64,000 nt of DNA from contig OENT01000579.1 in assembly GCA_900239685.1 (NCBI GenBank), forward strand, positions 31,762 through 95,761, given 5' to 3'. The stretch's first letter is position 1; each line of letters begins with the position of its first letter. This document shows positions 52,760-62,691 of the stretch, in pieces. Under the pieces are notes generated by a model. It was not told where the DNA came from, made no database searches, and saw only the letters and a list, made by a program, of their open reading frames with translations. This DNA comes from Rotaria macrura (Eukaryota > Rotifera > Eurotatoria > Philodinida > Philodinidae). The position numbers and the translations under genes were made by a program.

Positions 52760-54153
52760 TTAAGCGTTTGGATTAACTTTTGCTTGCGGTTCATAGAGAA
52801 CACTTGAACTATTTTCATCCGAATCATAACCATCTATTGTATTATTCATTGGTACACTTTTCATACCAGTGTATTGATAACGTGATGAATTTTCTTTAGC
52901 TTGATTTTTATTCGTATTGTTGTTGACTGAACGAATCGATGCTGTCGATTGAGCTTTTATAATACGTTTTCTATCATCGGCTTCATCACGTAATTGTATG
53001 AATTCTTTTCGATTTTGTTGAAATACGAATATCATATAGGCACCCATGAATACTCCAAATAGACTCATACCGATATTTTCCCAAAATCCACGTCGATACC
53101 AGTATTTCATTAGTGGACCACAACCACGGGTATTAACAACCTTAGCATCTGGATTAATTAACATATTTTTACCGCAACCAAACGTTCTCTGATACTAATC
53201 AAGAAAAGAAAAAGAGAAGATTTCCATAAAAAGTAATTCGAAGAAAAGAAACAAGCAAACTTTATGACAACATGTATCAGGTAAATCAGTTTTATGTGAT
53301 GCTGCATAATCAAGATAAGAATTCCAACCACAACAATTAAAGTCTCGTTGTCGTCTAAAATGAGAAGTTCATCTTTCGATTAAGAAAAAAACTTCGTTTC
53401 ATTCATTATTCTTACTGATTAACAAATGCAGTTAAAATAAAAACACGTGGTGGTACTCGACCAGATGTTACCAAATGAAATGCTTGTTCACGATATTTTA
53501 GTTCTTTGAAAGCATTACCTTTGAAACGAAGTCTTTCAAGTAAAAAGGTTTCTTTTGTTAGAAAGCCTGCGTTCATGTTTATCATTGTTACTGCAAACCA
53601 ACATATACCACCAATGATGGTTGCTATGGCTAATACAAATAATGAGTATGGAACGTGTTGTACGAGAAATATATTTCGACGACGATAGCCATGAATTTGC
53701 AGTGACATAACTAAATTGAAAGAAAAAAACAAAATTTATAAGTTGATATTCGAAGAAAATCGTCTAGTTTTTGTGATTTACTTAATAGAAGAACAAAACC
53801 GTATATGTATATGAATGAAAGGTAAGCTCGAGTTATCGTTAAACGATCCCAATAATAGATAAAAAAATTGAATTCAACCTATAAAAAAAAGAACAAGAAG
53901 ATTTCATTCATAATAAAAGACTAATTGGATCATACCCAAGCCATAGTATACTCAGTCCAAATGGTCCATTCTTCGAAGAAACCCCAGTAGATAGACATTG
54001 ATATAATAATAAAAATGGCAAAAATTAATAAAAACGTATTTATGCTCATGAGATATCGATATTTGCTCTAAAATTACGAGAATTAAGAGATCTTTTTAAA
54101 CGGATCGAATAATTAGTTCATACTCGTTGACGTTGTCCATAATTACCAGCCAT
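52760..54153 (-). CDS. tetraspanin-like four-transmembrane protein
   Basis: Six exons: 54124-54153, 53936-54067, 53782-53878, 53416-53710, 53261-53354, 52760-53194; 360 aa. Helices lie near 16-38, 70-92, 107-129 and 256-278. The large second extracellular loop (about 130-254) carries the tetraspanin hallmark CCG (Cys192-Cys193-Gly194, context NCCGW) plus further cysteines in DTCCHK, FGCGK and RGCGP, enough for three or four disulfides. After TM4 comes an unusually long polar C-terminal tail of about 80 residues, rich in Asn and Ser. Tetraspanins organise membrane microdomains. This one is divergent: the small loop after TM1 is aromatic-rich and I see no clear polar residue in TM1. Subfamily not assigned. 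Confidence 0.85.
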
Positions 54154-55157
54154 CTTGAACTTAACTACGATATACAATACAATTTAAACAATGATTTATC
54201 TTTGAAAAACCAAGACACGGTCGAACTTGACAGTTAAACGAAGGAAAGAACAAAATTGTAGAGTGTTACCTTGACTGATAAAAAGCAAAGGGTGACTAAT
54301 GATTTTAAAAAATTGTTTATTTACAAAATTTTTCATTACCGATGAAAATTAATTTTCTTAAAAATTATTATCAAATAATTAGGTAATATTATTTTTTTCG
54401 AAAATTTATTTTCTATATACATGTGTTACATAATCAATGTAAGTTCTTATATATAACACTATACTTGAGAGTCATCTATCGGAGCATATATCGCTTTGGC
54501 ATGAAGTAGACTTCAGTGAAATCAGTAACGGACATCGTTATTACTCTTATGCCGTATTCAACTATAGTTTTGTTTTCGCTGCTTCGATAGGTTTAATTGA
54601 ACATCGCAAAGTCAATACTGGGGTCAATGATGATTTGTAACATCATTACCATGATTTTTTGAAGATAAAATAATTTGCCTTCATTCGTGAGCAGAAAATA
54701 CGACAATAAGTGTGATGATAGTTGAACTACACAATCAATGAAGAGAAAGCATGTTCGATACAGAGTGATTACTTCAACACGCTTTCTTCATCATGTTTCA
54801 TGAACATATCATCTATATACGTCAGACTGTACAGATCCAATCATTATCTATAGATATTTGAGACTAATTAGCATACTAATACTGGTATATTATGATATAA
54901 ATAGATAATACTTTTTAAAACTATTTTACCAACTCTCGTATATTAATGAACGATTAATTAAATTCTGAATGCATAAGTATTTATTAAACAAACAATATAA
55001 TATCAAGAATATTGATTTATTTATGTGCACTCAGTATGCATTAAAAATAGGGCATAAAAATTACACGTTTGCCGTGTAGAATCAACATAATATCACTTCT
55101 TCATACTAGAATACATTATAAATTATCGAGCATACAATAAAGAATGAAGAAATAGTA
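54154..55157. other. intergenic region between tetraspanin and UBZ-PARP genes
   Basis: 1.0 kb of AT-rich sequence between two same-strand genes: promoter side of the tetraspanin and 3' side of the PARP gene. No ORF or repeat seen. Confidence 0.6.
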
Positions 55158-58100
55158 TCATTGAAAAGTAATTAGATATTCTCCATACGCTTGAGCATCA
55201 TGATAAGTAACAAACACCGTTCCTCCGCCTGTTGTATCGTAACCTTTCGGACAAACACGTATTGATGAATTACCTGCAGTGGTTCTGCCGACGAGAACAC
55301 GAGCTAAAAATACGGAAGCATAAGCCATTAGAATCTCACAAATAAGATAGAATGCTTGATCAAGTTCTAATTAAAATTTTTAACACACTGAAATCTGACT
55401 TTCACCAATGAACTAATTAGAGAATCTATCAAAGATGAATGCTTACCCATAAACATGTGCCTAAGATTGTCTGCATCGGGTTGCGTATAGCTGAGACTTG
55501 TGCTTGCTTGGGCTGCAAAATAGATGCCTTGACCAACAGCTAATGAGAATTATCATATGAAAATGAATGTTAATATTTACAGTTAATCGATCTTACCACA
55601 GCGAACTGCATGACTACGATTGAAACAATCTTCAATTATCTCCTGAACTGATTCGCCCTTGCATCCTAATTTACTGAAAATTCAACATAAATATGCCTCA
55701 AATTGATCACAAACCGTGAAATAGCCATTGTTCTGTACTATTGCCGTATCTCTCAATAAAGTCATCTTTATGAGCTTCGTATTGGCGGTACCAGCCTATG
55801 AAATCAAAACAATATAGTGGTAAGAATTAGATAGAAAAAAAAACATTTTTTTTTCTCTACCAGTGAAATGAATTTTATTTTTAGATTATACGGAAGTAGA
55901 TCTATTACATATGAAAATTCATAAATATAACTTATTCTTACGTCGATTTTGAATTCTTTCGATTTGAACAATTTGATTTGATGGTAATGTCTTGTGAAAA
56001 TTGTCCGCAACAAAGTCATATTCTTGGGTATTAGGCTGAAGCGGGTGACGAGAAAGATTATTGACTGATGACGGATTCCAATGTTCGGGTACATAGAAAA
56101 GACCATTCGCTGTTTGTTCTTGTAAACCATTCTATTTGATTTGAAAAGAAAAAGATTACCACATAAAATATCATAAGCAATTTACCGATGTATATAATGA
56201 TGTGGCTCGTCTTCTTTGACATTCAGTCTGTTAACATAAACAAAAATTCGTCTTAAAATTAGAATTCCGAAAACAAAAGAATAGAAACAAAACCTGATGT
56301 TCTTTAAAATCTTGAAAAGCAAACGATTCTTTACAGATGTCACATGGAATAAGATTGTAACTGGGATCTTGCTCATTCTTTCTAGACATGAAATTATCAT
56401 TAGTCATGCAATTGTATATAATTATAATTATTTTACCTGATTATAAGTGCAATTCGTTGCTGCTCAGCTGTTTGACATTGTTCCTATAAGTAGAGAAGTT
56501 ATTAGTACGATTCCTATTCGGACAAAAATTAAGAAACATAAAAAATGGTGTAATTTCTGTTGCTAATCGAATGAGGTATGTTGATACGATATATTTTGAG
56601 CGTTTTTCTCTAGAATCTTTTTCTTTTATCCTTGAGAAATGCGACGAGCAGGTACTTTACATTAGTTGATGACATGTGACTATCGTTGAGCTAACGATTT
56701 ACTAAGCACTAAACGCAAGAGCAGATCGAAAATCCCCCGTTTGGTAATGCTAGAAATTTGAACAATCTACCTTGATGTACCATCGAAGACATGAAGTTTC
56801 AGTTCAGTGAATATCTATCTATTATCGTATTACGGCGATGATTATCATGATCATGAAAGAACTTGGATCAATACTTTAATTGCTATATTTGAACAATCAT
56901 CTTATGTTGTGTTTCATAGAAAATGACTCAAATAATCTTAACTCATAGTGTAGCAATAATAACCGACAGCTTTACACGAATATTTTTCTATTAGTTATGG
57001 TCAGCTATTTCATAAATTGTAATCGAGTTATACTGTTGAGGTACTAATTTAATTTTGTATCTATCAACTACCAGCAATATCTTAGTTATAAGAATATAAA
57101 CATTGAAGCATTTACTTACCGTATGGACCGCATAATGGTCTATGCTGAGTAGCATACCACAATATTCACATGGAATGGATGAGTCCAAAAATTCATTGTC
57201 ATTACTAGTAAATATACAAAAAAGTCAAGCCTTTTTTCAAACGATATGTTCATACCGTTCTATATTATTATTATTATTAACTCTAATATTATTAAAGCAT
57301 TGCGTCTGTATTATGATAATCCAAACAGGTCGAGATTCGAAACAATTTAAAAAAATATTTCATTCACATACCGAGTGCGATTCCCAATCATATATACTAA
57401 TTTGTTCATAACAGTTTTCACACGGAATAAATTCTAGTACTGAATCATCTTTAGTTGCACTAAAATGTACAGAATAACTCATGTTCTTCTAATTGATATC
57501 TATCTCTCTATATACTTTATTAAATTACTGACTCGTTTTCGATGTTCATTAGCACATTGTTCCTAGAATATAGTTGATATATTGAAAACATTAGTCAAAC
57601 AAAAAAATTATTGATTCAGCAACTGCCGGAACTTATCATTTCATGTTCTATTGAAACTTATTCGTAAGTTCATAAATATTATGATATAAATTTTATACGG
57701 TTCCGCAGCATCTACAACGTGCGGGTAACTGTGAATACGAGGATTACGATGTGAGTCTACTAAAATAGTATTACAACTAATGAATTTTGAATGAATGAAC
57801 AGATTCAGTAGGAAAAATAAATCCAGAGAAAATATGTTCCGGCAGCCCCTCTATTCATATTGATTTACTGAATGAGATTGGTGATTATCTAAACTGATAG
57901 GAGCATTACAATATTCACAAGGGATAGTGAATATGGTGGATTCATTCTCTGGAGTTCTAGAAAAACCGAAAATAAGTATCAAATAATCAACAACAGAAAA
58001 GCATTAGTTGTACGTCTCTGAATCGTCTATTGCGTTGTTTTTCCTCTTCAAACATTGTCTCTATAATACAATCAAAAGCAATGCCCATAAGTGTTTTAAA

Positions 58101-58206
58101 CAAAGAAGTTCTATCGACATACATAATGGGATGACCAATTTTCTAAATTAACTTGTGTATTGCAGGTATCACAAGGAATCAACGTATCATCTACTGCCTC
58201 AGCCAT
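55158..58206 (-). CDS. five UBZ4-like zinc fingers plus PARP-type ADP-ribosyltransferase
   Basis: Fifteen exons: 58123-58206, 58014-58060, 57869-57956, 57516-57562, 57372-57459, 57256-57305, 57120-57204, 56437-56483, 56294-56381, 56186-56227, 55942-56131, 55711-55795, 55597-55673, 55447-55539, 55158-55303; 418 aa. Residues 1-222 hold five fingers, each IPC-x2-C-x11-H-x3-C, the spacing of UBZ4 ubiquitin-binding fingers (Rad18 type); XAF1/TRAFD1-like fingers are an alternative. Residues 233-418 form a PARP catalytic domain: YVPEHWNP, QIERIQN, WLFHG (His312), GIYFA (Tyr346), LVGRTTAGNSS, KGYDTT, YHDAQAYGEYLITFQ. By alignment, PARP1's catalytic Glu is Val400 here, so triad H-Y-V: mono-ADP-ribosylation or loss of activity is expected. 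Each finger is split by an intron just after its His or the next residue; exon pairs repeat with the same phase. Confidence 0.85.
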
Positions 58207-58702
58207 TTTTGAGTGTTGGTTGATAGGACAAAGATCTAAAAAAAAATTTTAATATTTTTTCTTCTAATCCTAGTTATATGTGATATTTTCCTTTTCGCTT
58301 TCTCCTGTTCTGCTCTCCTAAATATATGGCATCTAAGATATATATGTTTGTCTTCTGTCCATTCCTGTGATCTTCTCTTATCTTGATATACTGTAGGTAT
58401 TTTCCATATTATCGTGCCTTTTCTAGGTGTCTTCAGGTTTTTTCCTTGTTCTTTCATTTAGATAATGGTGCTCTTTAGAAAATAGAGGAGAGATTTACTA
58501 CTGATCTGTTAGATCAAACACTCGTTAACACATTGAAATGTTTCTATTATAAACTTGATCATACGAATAGTGCATATACTATCCTTGCGGTCAGCTAATG
58601 ACTGAAATTCCAACATGATGTCGTCCGACTGACTTTCGATTCTATCATCGATCATTTCTATTTATTGATTAACAAAGTTACACTTTTCGATTCGATTTCT
58701 GA
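58207..58702. other. promoter side of the UBZ-PARP gene
   Basis: About 500 bp, AT-rich. The 73-codon minus-strand frame at 58236-58457 is very Lys/Arg-rich and has no recognisable domain; I do not call it a gene. Confidence 0.5.
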
Positions 58703-58864
58703 TAGAGTCCTGCAGGTTACGGCTTTTTTGTAATTTAAACCTAACCTACTGAATAACTTCGTAACCATGTCCTAACCTAACCTATTGACTTCGTAACCTA
58801 AACCTAACCTAACCTATAGGTTAGGACAGGTTAGGGTAGGTTATGGTTAACCTGCAGGGCTCTT
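58703..58864. mobile_element. 162 bp hAT-type MITE carrying TTAGG-like repeats in inverted orientation
   Basis: Flanked by a perfect 8 bp duplication ATTTCTGA (58695-58702 and 58865-58872). Termini TAGAGTCCTGCAGGTTA and, inverted, AAGAGCCCTGCAGGTTA. The interior has CCTAA-type pentamers on the left half (AACCTAACCTAACC and relatives) and the complementary GGTTAGG type on the right half, making an imperfect hairpin. Eight-bp duplications with short inverted ends are typical of hAT elements. Superfamily is inferred; the structure is seen. Confidence 0.75.
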
Positions 58865-60270
58865 ATTTCTGACACGAGTCGAGTCGAAATTATGATGTCA
58901 GTACAATGCATTATTCTTGTTATTTTAATATATCTTTGACTTTTTTTTTGAGATAACCATTGCTGAAACAGTATTTCTAATATCTAAATCAAAATGAATG
59001 ATAAAACTACTTCTCGATCTCTTTGCTGGTTCATTACTATGAAATGTGGATAGGAATATTAACGAAAGAGTTCATTAAAATGTCATTCAAATAAGAACAG
59101 TACATTAGATTTTGTTCTCGAAGAAGAAACTAATGTAAATGATATGAATGTCGATGAGATAATACGGTTAATATCTTCAGTAGACGAACATATAGAATTG
59201 ATAAGAAAATGAAAATATCTCCGAAATATGAAGTAAGATTTTTGTCGGACACTAAACCTAGCTTCTATCGCTTTTTAAAGTCATTTTATGTTCGTCTGAA
59301 ACATTAGATGTTCTATATTTTTCAAGATGAATACAAAATTGTTGTAGGAGAAAAATAGTTATTACTTCCGAAAATTTTGCTGTGGGTAAAAAATAAATTT
59401 GACCATGTGCTTTTTACGAGAACATCGAACGAAAGAAAACGCAACGTCACTCCTTTATAGAAATATTAGAAGAGTTTAGATTTTGAAAGTAGTATTCTTG
59501 TATAACGTATCTATTTAGATCGATCAGTTTCTAAAACGAAAATAAAAAATTCTATATCTAATTAGTTCCATTAAGATTATAACACATACATGAAGCAAAA
59601 TATTAAAAACGCAGTGAAAAAATTGGCTGCATTAGCTTGCGTGGCATACATGCATCGTAAAAGAAACGAAATAAACACCTGAAACGATTAAAAACTGGTC
59701 TACAAACGATGAGTCATATTAGAGAAAAAAATGACGAATGTGACGTGCAGGTATTATACGGTATCCGTGAAATTTCCTTTTGATGAAGGTATTTTTCCCG
59801 CTGTGAAGAATCATTGTTAAATATAGCCATACAACAGGTAAAAGTCATGTGCGATGATTTCATGTTAATATAGTTTTGAACAGGCAATAACGTTTTGGTT
59901 TATAATTTTATTTTTACTAGAATACATGTTTATAGTCGTCTATTGTAAAATCGCCTGTTTTTAAATCAATTCATCATATATTTTTCCGACACTCACGTCT
60001 GTCAGAATCTGTAGTTTATTTAGAAAGAAATTCTACCCGAAATAATTCAATAAACATTTGTGTGCGATAACAATGTTCAATTAAAAACTCGTAGATCAAT
60101 AGTTACGCTTTGAAGTGTAAATTAATACATATTCGACTTCTAGCATCAGAAACGACATTTCTGCAAGTACTCAACTTCAGATGTTGTCTTATTAATCACA
60201 ATCACCGAGAGATTATCAAAACAAAAGGGCCATCTTTGTGCAATCATAAATAAATGCTATACAAAAGTAT
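58865..60270. other. gene-free AT-rich interval
   Basis: 1.4 kb with no ORF over about 60 codons, no splice-bounded exon I can defend, and no obvious repeat structure. Confidence 0.5.
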
Positions 60271-60290
60271 GGAACTACCAGAGCTCCGCG

Positions 60291-60345
60291 GGATGCGGGA
60301 CGGGACAAGAGATGGCGAATTTTGCGGGACGGAACACGATGAATT
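60291..60345. repeat. left subterminal GGGACGGGAC repeats
   Basis: Two or three partial copies of the decamer, GC-rich against an AT-rich background, inside the left end of the hAT-type element. Confidence 0.7.
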
Positions 60346-60469
60346 TACTAAAGCGTCCCACCAAGTTTATAAGGCACAGAGTTTTCACACATTATCTTAC
60401 ATGTATCGCAGTTGTGCGACATCTAATTTTTAAACAGATCGATAGTAAAAGAAATCATTCACATAAAAA

Positions 60470-60890
60470 CATGTTTTAATGTTTTTTTATGTACTCTTCC
60501 TTAAATTATTTAAATTTAAATTCAAATCAATTAGAATACAACACAATTGTGACATTTTGACAATAGAAGTTGTCTTCTTCAGATGATGTTGTACGTGAAT
60601 GTATAGGTATTCGTTTTCTTTTCTTTCATATAGTATGACAATAGGATGGAGGAAGAAGGCAAATAGTCCAGATATATCCTACCAGTTTCACCTTCTTGCC
60701 GTCCCACCATCATAATATAAAAGAAAATAAAAAGAATACCTATACATTCATGTACACTATCATCTGAAGAAGACAACTTCGATTGTCGAAACGTCATAAT
60801 TGTGCTTTATTCTATTTATTTAAATAAAAATAAAAATAATTCAAGGAAGAATCTATAAAACACATTATAATATCAATGACTATATCCCTC
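60470..60890. repeat. large foldback nested in the hAT-type element
   Basis: The left arm (about 60475-60625) and right arm (about 60720-60885) are inverted copies with scattered differences, around a spacer of about 95 bp. The best matching block contains TTGTCTTCTTCAGATGAT on the left and its complement on the right. It may be an older insertion into the element or part of its native structure. Confidence 0.7.
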
Positions 60891-61291
60891 CTAATGAACC
60901 GAGAAAAATTCACATTAAAAAAGGAAATGTAAACTAGCTACGTTTTTTCAACCGTATATCCAGAAAAAAAGAGTTGCCTACATCCCAGCTCTATCATTCC
61001 GGCTACTGGATACTACAGGAACCGGCAGAAAAGATGCGGCAAAACAGTTGTATTCCGCAGGAAAATATGGGAAACACCGGAACACTGAAACAGTATTCCG
61101 ACCAGAAAATGATCTGATTTTCCCCCGATAATTTCCGGTCAGTCCCTGCTGGAAAGAAAAGAAAATTGCCTGGAATATACCAAAAAAAGTATGACAATTT
61201 TCTGACCAGAATACTGCTTCCATTTTCAGGTAATTTTCAATGTTTTCCTACGAGAACCGGCCTGTACTTCTCGATCTAGGATATGACAGAA

Positions 61292-61405
61292 GTAGGCGGG
61301 ACGGGACAGGGTGGCCAAGAGGCGGGACGGGACAGGACTCGTAAAGAAAAATGGAGTGGGACGGGACGGGACTAGAGAAATGGGGGACACGGGACGGGAC
61401 ACCTT
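61292..61405. repeat. right subterminal GGGACGGGAC repeats
   Basis: Roughly five copies of the decamer spaced 15-30 bp apart near the right terminus, same orientation as at the left end. Confidence 0.75.
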
Positions 61406-61436
61406 GTAGGTTGTCCAGCGGAGCTCTGGGAACTAC

Positions 61437-62573
61437 TGAAAGAAACTAACAACAATAATTTAAGGTAATAATGTGATCAGTAAGACGACTGATACCTCCC
61501 CTGTCGTAAGATGATAGATTATAGAAATTACCAAAAAATGCCAGAAATGTTTGCGCATGAATTTTTCGAAGATATGAAGCATTTTAATTATGATACTCAA
61601 AAACAAAAAAGTGTCTATAAAAACAGATACATATAAACACGACGCATATTAGCAGCAAAACAGAAGTTTGACTTTCACATTTCAAATTATCACCATTAAA
61701 TCTTCCATAAAGCAAACACTTGTATCACTAGGTTATTTAATAATTCGTTGAGACTTTCCTGGTTCTGATGACATATCTAAATAATTATTTGGAAACTCAG
61801 GAAACAACATAATAAAATAATTGAGATTAGGCAACTAATTGGTACTCTCGTGATTGTTTGAATATTAATGACAGTAAAACTTCGTAAAAATGTGATTTTA
61901 TGGGACGATAAATAATTATTATGCATGTTTTGATAGAGTAGAATACTGATTTCTTTATCTCTTTCCTACAATATTCTTTATGTCTTTTAACTTTTAACTA
62001 TTTCTTTTGAATGCTATTGAGTGTAGATTTGAAGCGTGCACTATTCCTATATGATAGTTTCAAAATAATAAGACAACTTCACACAAACATAATTTATCGT
62101 TGCTCGTACATTAAAAATCGAAGTTATTCCACAAAAATTAGTTTATATAAACACTACTTCAACATTCATGTTCATGCGTTCCAAGTTTCTGGATTCGTTC
62201 AATAGCTTTAGTGAGACATGCTTCATAAATGCAAACAATCAGGAAAACTATATAAATAGTGTTCAATTTCGACGAGGCACCCAAAAAGATCTCTTAAGAA
62301 TTTTGTTCCAAAAGAGAACATGTAACTATCATAAGATACTGTTATTATATTATTATTCTTCACATAAAGTACCACACATATTCGTGTGTGCAGTGTACTT
62401 ATTTACGTTTACGAATACGAATTTAGCAAGTCCAATATAATTATGCGCACCTCATGAAGTTTTCTCATCTTTTCAAACAAAGTCAAATTAAATCGTATCT
62501 ATTTATGAGCCATATTCAGATTATTAAACATCTCTGTATTGCCGGGTTGACGGTACATTTTGAAACTGGATGA
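61437..62573. other. gene-free interval
   Basis: 1.1 kb, AT-rich. Frames at 62011 and 62168 overlap each other, lack family features and look like chance ORFs. Confidence 0.5.
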
Positions 62574-62581
62574 GTCTCAAC

Positions 62582-62683
62582 TAGGGGTGGGACATTGTAT
62601 TTACTTCACAAAGTAAATACGTAAATAAAGTATTTACTTTACTATATTTACCTTGACGATGTAAAGTAAATGTGCCACCCCTA
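62582..62683. mobile_element. 102 bp hAT-type MITE
   Basis: Ends TAGGGGTGGGACATT and, inverted, TAGGGGTGGCACATT. Flanked by 8 bp near-duplications GTCTCAAC (62574-62581) and GTCTCATC (62684-62691). The interior is a run of TATTTAC/GTAAATA-type palindromes. A TAGGGGTG terminus with an 8 bp duplication is typical of hAT MITEs. Confidence 0.75.
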
Positions 62684-62691
62684 GTCTCATC

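Larger units (their letters stand above)
60279..61428. mobile_element. 1150 bp non-autonomous hAT-type transposon
   Basis: Perfect 8 bp target duplication GGAACTAC at 60271-60278 and 61429-61436. Perfect 11 bp terminal inverted repeats CAGAGCTCCGC (60279-60289) and the inverse (61418-61428), degrading to partial similarity beyond that. Subterminal regions contain many copies of GGGACGGGAC, in the same orientation at both ends. No transposase frame; the longest frames (60978-61223) are short. An internal foldback occupies about 60470-60890. The perfect duplication suggests a fairly recent insertion. Confidence 0.85.

Noticed and set aside
58738..58850. Interstitial telomere or true chromosome end signalled by CCTAA/TTAGG runs
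   Set aside because: The repeats are short, imperfect, inverted about a centre, and enclosed by a MITE with an 8 bp target duplication.
60978..61223. ORF inside the hAT-type element as a transposase
   Set aside because: Two overlapping frames of 64-81 codons with Phe/Ser-rich low-information sequence and no DDE or BED features.
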